The position numbers and the translations under genes were made by a program. DNA of 64,000 nucleotides from assembly GCF_019209935.1 (NCBI RefSeq), contig NZ_JAHUTN010000005.1, positions 147,443 to 211,442 on the forward strand, read 5' to 3'. Positions 54,864-64,000 of this stretch are shown one piece after another. This DNA comes from Corynebacterium sp. TAE3-ERU16 (GTDB lineage: Bacteria; Actinomycetota; Actinomycetes; Mycobacteriales; Mycobacteriaceae). Numbering within the stretch: position 1 is the first letter of the stretch; every line of letters begins with the position of its first letter. The notes beneath the pieces were generated by a model. The model had not been told where the DNA came from, did no database searches, and was given only the letters and a program-made list of their open reading frames with translations.

Positions 54864-56072
54864 ATGGAAGCTGCTCTGGTTCAAGTTTTTCTGATGGCGC
54901 TCATCGTCATCCTCATCGCACTGGTGGTGTCGAAGTCCCTCAAGCTGGTGCCGGAAGGGGAGGCCGCCGTCATCGAGCGGCTGGGATCCTACACCCGGAC
55001 CGCACAGGGACTGACGTTCCTCATCCCATTCATCGACCGGGTCCGCGCGAAGGTCGACACCCGTGAACGGGTGGTCAGCTTCCCGCCGCAGGCCGTGATC
55101 ACCAAGGACAACCTGACGGTGGACATCGATGTCGTGGTGACGTTCAAGATCAATGAGCCGCATCTGGCGATCTACGGCGTCGACAACTACATCTACGGTG
55201 TCGAGCAGATTTCCGTCGCCACACTCCGTGACGTCGTCGGCGGCATGGATCTCGAGGAGACCCTCACCTCCCGAGAGGTGATCAACCGCCGGCTCCGCAG
55301 CGAACTGGACGGTGCGACGACGAAGTGGGGCCTGCGCATCGCCCGCGTCGAGCTCAAGGCGATCGATCCGCCACCGTCCATCAAGCAGCCGATGGAGAAG
55401 CAGATGACGGCGGAGCGCGAGAAGCGGGCGATGATCCTCACCGCCGAGGGACAACGTGAGGCCTACATCAAGACCGCCGAGGGGCAGAAGCAGGCCCGGA
55501 TCCTCGCCGCCGAGGGCGAGAAGCACGCCTCGATTCTCGCCGCGGAGGCCGAACGACAGGCCGAGATGCTCCGCGCCGAGGGCGACCGCGCCGCGAGCTA
55601 CCTCCGGGCGCAGGGCGAGGCGCGCTCGATTCAGAAGATCAACGCCGCGATCAAGGCATCGCAGTTGACGCCCGAGGTTCTGGCCTACCAGTACCTCGAC
55701 AAGTTGCCGAAGCTGGCCGAGGGCGACGCCAACAAGGTGTGGATGATCCCGAACCAGTTCGGTGACTCCCTCGAGCAGTTCGCCCGCGCCATGGCGAACA
55801 AGGACGAAGAAGGTGTCTTCCGCTTCGAACCCAACGAGGTCGACGACCGGACCCGGGAGATCGCGGAGGACGATGACACCGAGGGATGGTTCTCCACGGA
55901 ATCCGACCCGGAGATCGCCGCCGCGGTCGCAGCGGCCAACGCCGTGGCCAACAAACCGGTCGATCCCTCACCCCACGAGGCCAAGAGGAGCGCGGCATCC
56001 GACCCCGAGATCCCGATCGCCCCGTTCACCGCGCACCCGACACCCGATCCGGCCCGGGAGAAGACCGACTGA
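54864..56072 (+). CDS. SPFH/stomatin family membrane protein
   Basis: Protein of 402 residues, similar to QmcA/stomatin. One N-terminal membrane anchor (VFLMALIVILIALVVSKSL) is followed by the SPFH (Band 7) domain (about 30-190: VPEGEAAVIERLGSYTRTAQ, GLTFLIPFIDRVRAKVDTRE, AVITKDNLTVDIDVVVTFKI, RSELDGATTKWGLRIARVEL). A long Ala/Glu-rich coiled coil with repeated AEG units runs from about 195 to 270. The C-terminal tail of about 70 residues is acidic and low-complexity. It is coupled to the upstream nfeD gene (5 nt apart). These proteins oligomerise in the inner membrane; a specific role here is not known. Confidence 0.92.
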   Translation: MEAALVQVFLMALIVILIALVVSKSLKLVPEGEAAVIERLGSYTRTAQGLTFLIPFIDRVRAKVDTRERVVSFPPQAVITKDNLTVDIDVVVTFKINEPHLAIYGVDNYIYGVEQISVATLRDVVGGMDLEETLTSREVINRRLRSELDGATTKWGLRIARVELKAIDPPPSIKQPMEKQMTAEREKRAMILTAEGQREAYIKTAEGQKQARILAAEGEKHASILAAEAERQAEMLRAEGDRAASYLRAQGEARSIQKINAAIKASQLTPEVLAYQYLDKLPKLAEGDANKVWMIPNQFGDSLEQFARAMANKDEEGVFRFEPNEVDDRTREIAEDDDTEGWFSTESDPEIAAAVAAANAVANKPVDPSPHEAKRSAASDPEIPIAPFTAHPTPDPAREKTD

Positions 56073-56167
56073 CCGGAGAACAGCATCCCCCGCGCCGCGG
56101 AACACTCCCCGGTGCGGGGCATTCTCTGTCTGGTGGGCGTTACCTGCGCTGATCCGCGCGTGCCCCG

Positions 56168-56749
56168 TCAAATGGTGCGGCCTGACCCGCCGTCCGCCCT
56201 GCGGAGCAGCCCGACGGCGAGTTTCCACCCGGCGGTCTCCGCCGACCAACCCGCTGCCGCCAGCCGTTGGGACATGGCCTGTTTGGAGATGCCGAGTTCC
56301 GCGGCGGCCTCGTTCTGGTTCATCCCGCCCCGCATCAGCTGGGTGGCCTCACGGCCCTCGGTCGTCCGTTTCGCCAGGACGTGGGCCAGCAGTGCGAAGA
56401 CCGCTGCGATGTCTCCCATGTCGTCACCGCTCCGGGATCGCACCCGAACCACGCCGGTGCGGCAGCGTCGGCCGATCGCGGTGGTCGCGAGTTTCCGGAC
56501 CTCCTCGGGGTCCACACCCGTGCCTGGTGCGATACCGATCCCGACCGCCCATTCCCCGGCGGAGAGCAGAGCCATCGTTGTGTCGGTGACGGCCTCGGCG
56601 GAATCGATCACCGCACAGATGTCCTCTACTCCGAGGATCTCGAAGGTTCCGACCCCCTTGAGGGTCGACAGTGCCTCGGCGGAACGCCGGACCAGGTCCG
56701 CCCGACGGCGTTCCCGCCCGCGGTAACGCGCGTGGACTGCGAACATCAT
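56168..56749 (-). CDS. Putative HTH regulator with SatD-like N-terminal domain
   Basis: Protein of 193 residues. The C-terminal part has a clear helix-turn-helix (GMNQNEAAAELGISKQAMSQ, about residues 140-160) followed by RLAAAGWSAETAGWKLAV. The N-terminal 130 residues show the pattern GEWAVGIGIAPGTGVDPEEV and strands before it, which recall SatD-family or nucleotide-cyclase-like folds, without catalytic metal residues that I can point to. It is immediately upstream in strand order of no partner; TVP38 and methylmalonyl-CoA mutase genes are near. Start ATG 56749 or the adjacent ATG 56746 has GGGAG just upstream. Target and ligand unknown. The SatD relation is tentative. Confidence 0.7.
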   Translation of the reverse strand: MMFAVHARYRGRERRRADLVRRSAEALSTLKGVGTFEILGVEDICAVIDSAEAVTDTTMALLSAGEWAVGIGIAPGTGVDPEEVRKLATTAIGRRCRTGVVRVRSRSGDDMGDIAAVFALLAHVLAKRTTEGREATQLMRGGMNQNEAAAELGISKQAMSQRLAAAGWSAETAGWKLAVGLLRRADGGSGRTI

Positions 56750-56926
56750 CTCTCCCGTTCTTCAGGGCCTGCCGGAATGTCCGCCGGAGATCCGGTAGTT
56801 GAATCAGCGGCGTGACATGCCAAGTCTACGCTCAGGGCTTGACTCATGTCGTATCTGTCACCGGTTCCGGATCGTCTCCCGGAGATCCGGGGACACACTC
56901 CCGGGTCCCGGTGCCGAGGACGGCGC

Positions 56927-57679
56927 CTAACGGAGGTCCCCGTTCACCGGGATCCTCGAATCCAGGATCAGGCCGCTGACGCCGACCACCGTCAGGATCA
57001 CTGTGACGATCACGACCGCGGGATTCGCCTGTCCGGTCAGTGCGTCGCCGAGGATCACCGTCATGATGGTTCCGGGCGCCGATCCGAGGAGGGTGGCCAC
57101 GGTGAATGCGGCCAGCGGGACCCGGGTCAGCGCCGCGGTGTAGTTGAGCACCGAGAACGGCACAACCGCGATCATGCGCAGTGAAGCCACCGCCAGCCAA
57201 CCGCGTTCCCTGAGGCGCGCGTCGATCCCGACGACGGTGGGGTGGGTGAGGCGTGGTCTGACCCAGTCCCCGAGGAGTGTCCGGACGATTGTCAGGGACA
57301 ACGCCGCCGACGTGGTGGTCGCAGCCACCGCGATGAATATGCCCAGCGCCGGACCGAACAGGACTCCGCTGGCGAGCGTCAGGATCGTCCGTGGGACCGG
57401 GAACTGGGTGATGATGACGTATCCGGTGAAGAATGCGAGGGGGAACCACCCTCCGGTTTCCTCGGACCACGCCCGCAAACTGCCTATTCCGGGGACATCG
57501 ACGTAGACGATGACGCCCGCGGCGGCACCCACGAAAGCAAGGATCGCCAGGCGTTTGAGGAGGGGGAGTGTCAGGAATCCACGGAACATCTGCGCCGCGC
57601 TGAGCGTGAGGGCACCTAGCAGCTGCTGTCCCCGGTTCCGGAATCCGATCACCGTTCCCAGTTTACGGATCCGTCCCAC
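56927..57679 (-). CDS. TVP38/TMEM64 (DedA-like) membrane protein
   Basis: Polytopic membrane protein of 250 residues. Hydrophobic segments: LLKRLAILAFVGAAAGVIVY, FPLAFFTGYVIITQFPVPRT, then the re-entrant-type stretch ASGVLFGPALGIFIAVAATT, a helix near VASLRMIAVVPFSVLNYTAA and two C-terminal helices ending VVIVTVILTVVGVSGLIL. The GxxFG-type FGPALG and later R-M motif fit the VTT/DedA-like family, thought to be lipid scramblases or flippases. The start is GTG 57679; an internal start is possible. It is divergent from mutA. No functional link is visible. Confidence 0.88.
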   Translation of the reverse strand: MGRIRKLGTVIGFRNRGQQLLGALTLSAAQMFRGFLTLPLLKRLAILAFVGAAAGVIVYVDVPGIGSLRAWSEETGGWFPLAFFTGYVIITQFPVPRTILTLASGVLFGPALGIFIAVAATTTSAALSLTIVRTLLGDWVRPRLTHPTVVGIDARLRERGWLAVASLRMIAVVPFSVLNYTAALTRVPLAAFTVATLLGSAPGTIMTVILGDALTGQANPAVVIVTVILTVVGVSGLILDSRIPVNGDLR

Positions 57680-57792
57680 GTCCCGATGTCGTGCGTGTCC
57701 CCACTGCGCGATCCACGGGTCGCGGGGTCGCCTCCCACCCGAAGTGGGTGTGGTGTTTACCGAATCGGCTCCGGGGGGTGGGGTTCACCGGT

Positions 57793-57798
57793 TAGACT
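57793..57798 (+). promoter_or_regulatory. Putative -10 element (TAGACT) for mutA
   Basis: TAGACT lies 53 nt before GTG 57852, giving a leader of about 45 nt. No clear -35. Confidence 0.4.
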
Positions 57799-57851
57799 CA
57801 GGTACCGCCTTCAAGGCAGCCACGACGACCGATTGACAGGATTTCCTCACT

Positions 57852-59750
57852 GTGACCACTACACAAAACGAACCTGAGCGCCCACTGAATGTCCCGGGGA
57901 AGTCCCCGGGACTTCCTGAGGACTTCACTCAGCGCCAGGACGCCTGGTACAAATCAGTGGCCGGCGTCTTCGCCCGGGTACAGCGCAAGGACGTCGCCGA
58001 CGTTCCGCTCGATGTGTGGAAGAAGCTCATCAGGACGACCTACGACGGGATCGCCGTCCGACCGCTCTACACGAGAGCCGATGAATTCTCCGAGGCAGCC
58101 GCCCCCGGTGTGTTCCCGTTCACCCGGGGTAACGAGGTCAAGGACGCCCAGCGCGCGGGGTGGGGGGTCACGGAGACATTCGGGCGGGATTCCGTGGGGA
58201 ACGCCGCGGCCGTCAACAAGGAGATCCTCCACGCGCTCTACAACGGAACCACGGACCTCGTTCTCGATCTCACCGGGGAGCTTGGCCCGTCCGACCTCGG
58301 GGAGATGCTGGGTGGTGTGCTCCTCGATCTGGTTCCGCTGAGGCTCGCGGCCGGTGCGGACACCCCCGACGCCGCACGCGAGCTCTACACCCTCGTCGAC
58401 GCGGCGGACAACCCGGACAAGGTCACCCTCGAACTGTCGTGTGCGCCGCTGACCGCCGACGTGGACGCCACTGACTCCGTGGATCTGCCGACAGCCGTCG
58501 AGCTGGCGGTCGAGGCGTCCGCGCGGCCCGGTGACGTGCGTGCGATCCTCGTCGACGGCGTCGCCTTCAACAACCAGGGGGCGACCGACGCCCAGGAGAT
58601 CGGCTTCGCGCTCGCGGCCGGTGCCGAATACCTCCGCGCGCTCGTCGACGCCGGTCTCGACACCGCCGCTGCTCTGCGGCAGATCTCCTTCCGGTTCGCT
58701 GCGACGGACGATCAGTTCGCCCAGATCGCCAAGTTCCGGGCCGCCCGCCAGCTGTGGGCCCGGGTCGCCGAGGTCGTCGGTCACGCGGAGGCCGGGGGCG
58801 CGCCCCAGCACGCGATGACGGCTCCGGTGATGTTCAGCCAACGGGACCCGTGGGTGAACATGCTGCGCAGCACGGTCGCCGCTTTCGCCGCCGGCGTCGG
58901 TGGCGCCACCGATGTCGAGGTCCTGCCCTTCGACGCGGCGGTCAAGGGAGGTCTGCAGGGAACCTCACGGTCCTTCGCGCACCGGATCGCCCGGAACACC
59001 AACCTCCTGCTTCTCGAGGAATCACATCTCGGCTTCGTCGTGGACCCCGGCGGCGGATCCTACTTCATCGAGGACCTCACCCGGGAGCTCGCCGACGCGG
59101 CGTGGTCCATCTTCACCGGTGTCGAGGGCGATGGTGGGTTCCGCGCCTACCACGAGTCGGGTGCCCTGCAGTCGGTCCTGGATGAGTCCCACGAGACTCT
59201 CCGTGCCGATGTCGCCCACCGGAGGAAGCAGATCACGGGCATCAACGAGTTCCCGAATCTCGCCGAGAAGCCGCTCCCGGCCGACCGCCGGGTGGAGCCG
59301 GCCGGTGTCCGCCGCTGGGCAGCCGAGTTCGAGGCGCTGCGCAACCGGTCCGACGCGTTCCTCGAGGAGCACGGCGCGCGACCGCGTGCTGTGCTCATCC
59401 CGATCGGCCCCCTGGCCAAGCACAACGTGCGGACCGGCTTCGCCACGAACCTTCTCGCCTCCGGTGGGATCGAGGTCGTGAACCCCGGACAGCTCGTGCC
59501 GGGCACCGACGAATTCGCCGAGGCCGTCGAGGGCGCCGACATCGCCGTGCTGTGTGGTGCGGATCCGGAGTACACCGCGACCGGTGCAGAGGCCGTCCGG
59601 GCGGCCCGTGCCGCCGGAGTCGGCAGACTGCTGGTCGCCGGCTCCCCGAAGTCCTTCGCCGAGGCGGAGGACACCCCCGATGACTACCTGAACATGACCA
59701 TTGACGCCGCGGCCACCCTGGCCGGCCTGCTCGAGACGCTGGGAGCGTGA
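57852..59750 (+). CDS. mutA: Methylmalonyl-CoA mutase small (beta) subunit
   Basis: Non-catalytic subunit of the heterodimeric B12-dependent mutase that interconverts methylmalonyl-CoA and succinyl-CoA. The 632-residue protein has the barrel-like mutase domain ([79 protein letters not shown]). A degenerate B12-binding-like C-terminal region covers about 500-632. The cobalamin-ligand DxHxxG motif is absent, as expected for this subunit. GTG 57852 is used; the Shine-Dalgarno is weak. It overlaps or abuts mutB. Likely pathway: propionate or odd-chain metabolism and propionyl/methylmalonyl precursors. Confidence 0.95.
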   Translation: MTTTQNEPERPLNVPGKSPGLPEDFTQRQDAWYKSVAGVFARVQRKDVADVPLDVWKKLIRTTYDGIAVRPLYTRADEFSEAAAPGVFPFTRGNEVKDAQRAGWGVTETFGRDSVGNAAAVNKEILHALYNGTTDLVLDLTGELGPSDLGEMLGGVLLDLVPLRLAAGADTPDAARELYTLVDAADNPDKVTLELSCAPLTADVDATDSVDLPTAVELAVEASARPGDVRAILVDGVAFNNQGATDAQEIGFALAAGAEYLRALVDAGLDTAAALRQISFRFAATDDQFAQIAKFRAARQLWARVAEVVGHAEAGGAPQHAMTAPVMFSQRDPWVNMLRSTVAAFAAGVGGATDVEVLPFDAAVKGGLQGTSRSFAHRIARNTNLLLLEESHLGFVVDPGGGSYFIEDLTRELADAAWSIFTGVEGDGGFRAYHESGALQSVLDESHETLRADVAHRRKQITGINEFPNLAEKPLPADRRVEPAGVRRWAAEFEALRNRSDAFLEEHGARPRAVLIPIGPLAKHNVRTGFATNLLASGGIEVVNPGQLVPGTDEFAEAVEGADIAVLCGADPEYTATGAEAVRAARAAGVGRLLVAGSPKSFAEAEDTPDDYLNMTIDAAATLAGLLETLGA

Positions 59751-59758
59751 CGCACACC

Positions 59759-62044
59759 ATGAGCACCATCCCTAATTTCCACGACATCCCACGCACCACC
59801 GGCGAGGCTCCCTCGTCGGTCGACGATCCCGGTTCCGCCGCGGAACAGATCTGGGCGACGCCCGAGGGCATCGACGTCAAGCGTGTCTACACCCGTTCCG
59901 ACCGCGACGCCGCCACCGTCGGCGACGGGGAACGCCCGCCGCACCCGCTGGACACCTTCCCGGGTACCCCGCCCTACATGCGCGGCCCGTACCCGACCAT
60001 GTACACCAACCAGCCGTGGACGATCCGCCAGTACGCCGGTTTCTCCACCGCAGCGGAGTCCAACGCGTTCTACCGGCGGAACCTCGCGGCGGGGCAGAAA
60101 GGCCTCTCGGTCGCCTTCGACCTGGCCACCCACCGCGGCTACGACTCCGACAACGAGCGGGTCCTCGGTGACGTCGGTATGGCCGGCGTCGCCATCGACT
60201 CCATCCTCGACATGCGCCAACTGTTCGAGGGAATCGACCTGGGCGCGGTGTCCGTCTCGATGACCATGAACGGCGCCGTCCTGCCGATCCTCGCCCTCTA
60301 CATCGTCGCGGCCGAGGAACAGGGCGTCGGTCCGGAGCAGCTCGCGGGGACCATCCAGAACGACATCCTCAAGGAGTTCATGGTCCGCAACACCTACATC
60401 TATCCGCCGAAGCCCTCGATGCGGATCATCTCCAACATCTTCGAGTACACCTCGCTGAAGATGCCGCGGTTCAACTCGATCTCGATCTCGGGCTACCACA
60501 TCCAGGAGGCCGGTGCCACGGCCGACCTGGAGCTGGCGTACACCCTCGCCGACGGTGTCGAGTACATCCGTGCCGGCAAGGACGTCGGTCTCGACGTGGA
60601 CAAGTTCGCCCCCCGACTGTCCTTCTTCTGGGGCATCTCCATGTACACCTTCATGGAGATCGCGAAGCTCCGTGCCGGCAGGCTCCTCTGGAGCGAACTG
60701 GTCGGCGGTTTCGAACCCAAGAACAAGAAGAGCCAGAGCCTGCGCACCCACTCGCAGACCTCTGGTTGGTCGCTGACCGCGCAGGACGTGTTCAACAACG
60801 TCCCGCGTACCTGCATCGAGGCCATGGCCGCGACCCAGGGCCACACCCAGTCGCTGCACACCAACGCCCTGGACGAGGCGCTGGCGCTGCCCACCGACTT
60901 CTCCGCGCGCATCGCCCGCAACACCCAGCTGCTCCTGCAGCAGGAGTCCGGGACCGTCCGTCCGGTGGACCCGTGGGCGGGTTCCTACTACATCGAGTGG
61001 CTGACCAACGAGCTCGCGAACCGTGCCCGCGCGCACATCGAGGAGGTCGAGGCCGCGGGCGGCATGGCACAGGCCACGGCCGAGGGCATCCCGAAGCTCC
61101 GCATCGAGGAGTCCGCCGCCCGCACCCAGGCCCGCATCGACTCCGGACGTCAGGCGCTCATCGGCGTCAACAAGTACATCGTCGAGGAGGACGAGGAGAT
61201 CGAGGTCCTCAAGGTCGACAACACCAAGGTGCGTCAGGAGCAGCTCGAGAAGCTCGACCGGCTCCGTGCCGAGCGGGACAACGAGGCCGTCCAGGTGGCG
61301 CTGGACAAGCTCACAGAGGCCTGCCGGATGGAATCGAAGGAGGCCGGCGACCTCGAGCACAACCTCCTGAAGCTCGCCGTGGACTGCGCCCGGGCCCAGG
61401 CGACGGTCGGCGAGATCTCCTACGCCATGGAGAAGGTCTTCGGCCGGCACGAGGCCGAGATCCGTACGCTGTCCGGCGTGTACAAGGATGAGGTCGGAAA
61501 GGAAGGCGCCGTGAGCAACGTCCAGCGCGCGATCGCGATGGCGGACGCATTCGAGGCCGAGGAAGGCCGTCGTCCGCGTATCTTCATCGCCAAGATGGGG
61601 CAGGACGGGCACGACCGCGGCCAGAAGGTCGTCGCCTCCGCATACGCGGACCTCGGCATGGACGTCGACGTCGGACCGCTGTTCCAGACGCCCGCCGAGG
61701 CTGCCCGCGCGGCCGTCGACGCCGACGTCCACGTCGTCGGCGTGTCCTCCCTCGCGGCCGGTCACCTCACCCTGGTGCCCGCGCTGAAGGAGGAGCTGGC
61801 GAAGCTCGGACGCGAGGACATCATGATCATCGTCGGCGGGGTCATCCCCCCGGGTGACTTCCAGGATCTCTATGATTTCGGTGCCGCCGCGATCTACCCG
61901 CCCGGCACCGTCATCGCGGATTCCGCGATCGACATGATCACGAAGCTGTCCGCGAACCTGGGGTTCGACCTCGATCTTCCGGACGAACTGCAGGCCGAGG
62001 CGGAGGCGTCCGAGGGCTCCTACGGCACGCCGGTCGAGGCGTAG
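59759..62044 (+). CDS. mutB: Methylmalonyl-CoA mutase large (alpha) subunit
   Basis: Catalytic subunit, 761 residues from ATG 59759. Barrel motifs: [79 protein letters not shown] and [20 protein letters not shown] (substrate and adenosyl radical site). The C-terminal cobalamin domain has [19 protein letters not shown], with the DxHxxG cobalt-ligand histidine near residue 617, then SSLAAGHL and [13 protein letters not shown] 59747 is an alternative start overlapping the mutA stop; neither has an ideal Shine-Dalgarno. meaB follows after 15 nt. Intact and normal. Confidence 0.96.
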   Translation: MSTIPNFHDIPRTTGEAPSSVDDPGSAAEQIWATPEGIDVKRVYTRSDRDAATVGDGERPPHPLDTFPGTPPYMRGPYPTMYTNQPWTIRQYAGFSTAAESNAFYRRNLAAGQKGLSVAFDLATHRGYDSDNERVLGDVGMAGVAIDSILDMRQLFEGIDLGAVSVSMTMNGAVLPILALYIVAAEEQGVGPEQLAGTIQNDILKEFMVRNTYIYPPKPSMRIISNIFEYTSLKMPRFNSISISGYHIQEAGATADLELAYTLADGVEYIRAGKDVGLDVDKFAPRLSFFWGISMYTFMEIAKLRAGRLLWSELVGGFEPKNKKSQSLRTHSQTSGWSLTAQDVFNNVPRTCIEAMAATQGHTQSLHTNALDEALALPTDFSARIARNTQLLLQQESGTVRPVDPWAGSYYIEWLTNELANRARAHIEEVEAAGGMAQATAEGIPKLRIEESAARTQARIDSGRQALIGVNKYIVEEDEEIEVLKVDNTKVRQEQLEKLDRLRAERDNEAVQVALDKLTEACRMESKEAGDLEHNLLKLAVDCARAQATVGEISYAMEKVFGRHEAEIRTLSGVYKDEVGKEGAVSNVQRAIAMADAFEAEEGRRPRIFIAKMGQDGHDRGQKVVASAYADLGMDVDVGPLFQTPAEAARAAVDADVHVVGVSSLAAGHLTLVPALKEELAKLGREDIMIIVGGVIPPGDFQDLYDFGAAAIYPPGTVIADSAIDMITKLSANLGFDLDLPDELQAEAEASEGSYGTPVEA

Positions 62045-62059
62045 GGGGATCCCGGGAAT

Positions 62060-63157
62060 ATGAGCATCGACGACGAGTTCCTCGAACACCATCTCGGTTC
62101 GCTCGCGACGACCGCCGGAACCGATCTCGGCTCGGCCACGGCCGTGGCCCCCGAGGTGGTCCGCCGTGCCCGTCGCCGGATCGACGTCGACGAGCTCTTC
62201 CAGGCCGTCCGGGACCGTGACCGGACCCGGATATCCCGGGCGATCACGCTCCTCGAATCGACGGCGCCGGCACACCGGGTCCTGGCCCAGGAACTCCTCG
62301 TCCGCCTGCTCCCGTTCTCGGGTGACGCCCTGCGTGTGGGGATCACCGGAGTTCCGGGAGTGGGGAAATCGACGTTCATCGAGGCCCTCGGGATGAAGTT
62401 GATCGGGGAGGGGCACCGGGTGGCGGTTCTCGCCATCGATCCCTCCTCGACGAGGACCAGGGGATCGATCCTCGGGGACAAGACCCGCATGTCGAAGCTG
62501 TCCAGCCAGGACGACGCGTTCATCCGGCCCTCTCCCTCGGCGGGAACCCTCGGCGGCGTTGCCAAGGCGACCCGGGAGTCCATGGTGGTCTTCGAGGCCG
62601 CGGGTTTCGACATCATCCTCGTCGAGACGGTCGGCGTGGGACAGTCGGAGGTAGCCGTGTCGAACATGGTCGACTGCTTCACCTTCCTCGCCCTCGCCGG
62701 GGCCGGCGACCAGCTGCAGGGCATCAAGAAGGGCGTTCTCGAGATGGCGGATCTCGTCGCCATCAACAAGGCCGACGGACCGAACACGAAGACGGCGAAG
62801 CGGGCGGCGCGTGAGCTGGCCGCCGCCCTGCGCATGGTCCGGAGCGAGGACGCGATCTGGCATCCGCCGACGATGACGATGTCGGCGGTCGAGGGCGACG
62901 GCGTGGACAAGTTCTGGGACACGGTGCAGGAGCACCACGAGGCGATGCTCAAGTGCGGGAAGTTCGAGGAGAACCGAAGGGAACAGCAGGTCGGCTGGAT
63001 GTGGTCGATGGTCCACGAGACGCTGCTCCAGCGCCTGAACACCAGCGGCCGGGTCAAGGAGACCCGGACCTTCGTCGAGGATCAGCTGCGTCACGGGCGG
63101 ATCACCCCGACCCTCGCCGCGGAGAAGATCCTCGAGGCCTTCGACGCGACGGACTAG
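62060..63157 (+). CDS. meaB: Methylmalonyl-CoA mutase GTPase chaperone MeaB
   Basis: G3E-family GTPase of 365 residues that protects and loads B12 on methylmalonyl-CoA mutase (MeaB/ArgK). Motifs: P-loop VGITGVPGVGKSTFIEALG (about residues 94-112), VLAIDPSSTRTRGSILGDKT (including the Walker B-like DPSS), IILVETVGVGQSEVAVSN (switch region), the base-specificity motif INKADGPNTK, and a helical C-terminus (VHETLLQRLNTSGRVKET). It is 15 nt downstream of mutB in the same operon, the standard arrangement. A strong hairpin follows 21 nt after the stop. Confidence 0.96.
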   Translation: MSIDDEFLEHHLGSLATTAGTDLGSATAVAPEVVRRARRRIDVDELFQAVRDRDRTRISRAITLLESTAPAHRVLAQELLVRLLPFSGDALRVGITGVPGVGKSTFIEALGMKLIGEGHRVAVLAIDPSSTRTRGSILGDKTRMSKLSSQDDAFIRPSPSAGTLGGVAKATRESMVVFEAAGFDIILVETVGVGQSEVAVSNMVDCFTFLALAGAGDQLQGIKKGVLEMADLVAINKADGPNTKTAKRAARELAAALRMVRSEDAIWHPPTMTMSAVEGDGVDKFWDTVQEHHEAMLKCGKFEENRREQQVGWMWSMVHETLLQRLNTSGRVKETRTFVEDQLRHGRITPTLAAEKILEAFDATD

Positions 63158-63178
63158 CCCGACCCCGTTGACGTCAGA

Positions 63179-63211
63179 CGACACGGCAGACCACCCCGGT
63201 CTGTCGTGTCG
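63179..63211 (+). terminator. Terminator after meaB
   Basis: 14-bp stem (CGACACGGCAGACC / GGTCTGTCGTGTCG, one G-T pair) with a 5-nt loop, followed by a CCGTTTAA stretch. Confidence 0.8.
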
Positions 63212-63286
63212 CGCCCGTTTAAAAAGCCGCTAGCACAGGAGAAGTGGGCTCTGACGAGGTCCGATGCAAAGGTCTCCCGGGGTGGG

Positions 63287-63292
63287 TACAGT
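63287..63292 (+). promoter_or_regulatory. Putative -10 element (TACAGT) for the cupin gene
   Basis: TACAGT lies 44 nt before the ATG at 63337. The same hexamer precedes gapA at 6554-6559. Confidence 0.35.
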
Positions 63293-63336
63293 GGAAGCCG
63301 TAAACAGAAAAACCCTATAGATAAGAGGAGACTCAT

Positions 63337-63768
63337 ATGTCTGACCTTCGTACTGACCATGGTCCGAATCCGTATGTCCTCGACATCGAGAAGGCCACCA
63401 AGGACAACGACAACTTCCGTGACACTCTGTGGACCGGCAAGTTCCTCCAGATGACCGTGATGAGCATTCCCGCGGGTGGCGAGATCGGCGCCGAGGTCCA
63501 CGACGACCACGACCAGTTCCTCCGCCTCGAGGCCGGGGAAGGCCACGTCATGATCGGTGACGACGCCGACAACCTGGACATCGACCAGACCGTCGAGGAC
63601 GACTGGGCGATCTTCGTTCCCGCAGGTAAGTGGCACAACGTCGTGAACGAGGGCTCCGAGCCGCTCAAGGTCTACTCGATCTACGCGGCTCCCGATCACG
63701 TCAGGGGCACGATCCACGCGACCAAGGAAGACGCGGACAACGACCCCAACGAGCAGCACGACGACTGA
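63337..63768 (+). CDS. Small cupin-domain protein
   Basis: Protein of 143 residues with a single cupin barrel. Metal-ligand motif 1 is AEVHDDHDQFLRLEAGEGH (two His, then Glu later) and motif 2 is IFVPAGKWHNVVNEGSEPL. It resembles the small cupins often annotated as mannose-6-phosphate isomerase-like, but is too short to be an isomerase. The acidic C-terminal tail DADNDPNEQHDD is low-complexity. ATG 63337 has GAGGAG upstream. It follows the meaB terminator. Function unknown. The reading frame is intact up to its stop at 63768, before the corrupted sequence starts. Confidence 0.85.
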   Translation: MSDLRTDHGPNPYVLDIEKATKDNDNFRDTLWTGKFLQMTVMSIPAGGEIGAEVHDDHDQFLRLEAGEGHVMIGDDADNLDIDQTVEDDWAIFVPAGKWHNVVNEGSEPLKVYSIYAAPDHVRGTIHATKEDADNDPNEQHDD

Positions 63769-63790
63769 TCGACCGTCGAGGCTCACGGAA

Positions 63791-63900
63791 GGGGGGGGCC
63801 CCCCGGAGCCGGGGGGGGGGCCCGGGGGGGGGCCCCCCCCCCCCCCCCGGGGGGGGGGGGGGGGGCGCCGCGGGGGGGGGGGGGGCCGGGGGTGGGGCGG
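63791..63900. other. G/C homopolymer stretch, probable sequencing or assembly artefact
   Basis: About 110 nt made almost only of G and C runs (up to about 20 identical bases). Nothing similar occurs elsewhere in the window, and real terminators here are palindromes with ordered arms. Poly-G runs are typical of base-calling failure in two-colour sequencing. The rest to 64000 continues G-rich and contains no supportable feature. Confidence 0.75.
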
Positions 63901-64000
63901 ACCCACCCCAAGTGGGGCGGGCCGAGGAACCGGGGTGGGCGGGGGCGGAGCCCGGCAACGCGACCCGAGAGGGGGGGTATGGTAGAGACAACCCCGGGGA

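Noticed and set aside
59684..63184. Very long minus-strand open frame (over 1100 codons) across mutA, mutB and meaB
   Set aside because: It mirrors well-identified plus-strand genes; high-GC codon use leaves the opposite frame open. Its protein is Arg/Gly/Val-rich with no motifs.
63154..63991. Minus-strand ORFs across the G/C homopolymer end
   Set aside because: They consist of Gly/Pro/Arg runs translated from the suspected artefact and antisense cupin sequence.

Overview
The window is high-GC actinobacterial DNA and is best explained as a chromosome segment of a Corynebacterium species. The evidence is gene content and order: uvrC-rapZ-yvcK-whiA-gap-pgk-tpiA-ppc-secG, then pgl-opcA-zwf-tal-tkt, ctaB/ctaA, mptB, sufRBDCSUT, acnR-acn, an NlpC/P60 hydrolase, a coproporphyrin-type ferrochelatase, and mutA-mutB-meaB. 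From memory this matches the order in C. glutamicum and its relatives. I cannot name the species.

Layout. 1-13.3 kb (plus strand): end of rpe, a PH-like membrane protein, uvrC, the rapZ-yvcK-whiA trio, the glycolytic gap-pgk-tpiA-ppc cluster and secG. 13.3-15.45 kb: a gene-poor scar holding a decayed IS1595-type transposase and a nonsense-interrupted small membrane ORF. 15.45-22.3 kb (minus): the oxidative and non-oxidative pentose phosphate operon tkt-tal-zwf-opcA-pgl. 22.7-29.3 kb: the heme O/A enzymes ctaB and ctaA flanking a quinone oxidoreductase, an ABC-2 exporter and the mannosyltransferase mptB. 29.7-36.1 kb: the SUF Fe-S assembly operon under its own regulator SufR. 36.2-42.1 kb: a pair of secreted Ig-like proteins, a lone lycopene cyclase, an ABC-F ATPase, a DUF1990 protein and a class I amidotransferase. 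42.2-50.5 kb: acnR, aconitase, an Rv1476-like protein, a RipA-like NlpC/P60 hydrolase and ferrochelatase. 50.5-52.7 kb: a small ABC exporter with a TetR-type regulator and a duplicated operator. 52.7-57.7 kb: a protein of unknown function, a DUF3097 protein, an NfeD/SPFH pair, a HTH protein and a TVP38 membrane protein. 57.8-63.8 kb: methylmalonyl-CoA mutase with its GTPase chaperone, and a cupin. The last ~210 bases contain improbable G/C homopolymers that look like a sequencing or assembly artefact.

The genes form a coherent metabolic core: lower glycolysis and anaplerosis, NADPH supply through the pentose phosphate pathway, Fe-S assembly feeding aconitase and probably the ferrochelatase, heme A for the terminal oxidase, and B12-dependent methylmalonyl-CoA metabolism.

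Most notable non-coding signals: about a dozen genes with a -10 hexamer only 6-9 nt before the start codon (predicted leaderless mRNAs), including a 34-bp back-to-back divergent pair; strong hairpins in gaps inside both the glycolytic and pentose phosphate operons; an AcnR-type operator in the acn promoter spacer; two CRP/GlxR-type palindromes; a duplicated TTCAACATCTGTTGAA operator at the TetR/ABC locus; and a perfect 20-bp palindrome between acnR and the amidotransferase gene. No tRNA, rRNA, CRISPR array or intact insertion sequence was seen. No wholly new multi-gene system is evident; the best candidates for undescribed biology are the secreted protein pair, the TetR/ABC module and the orphan palindrome.
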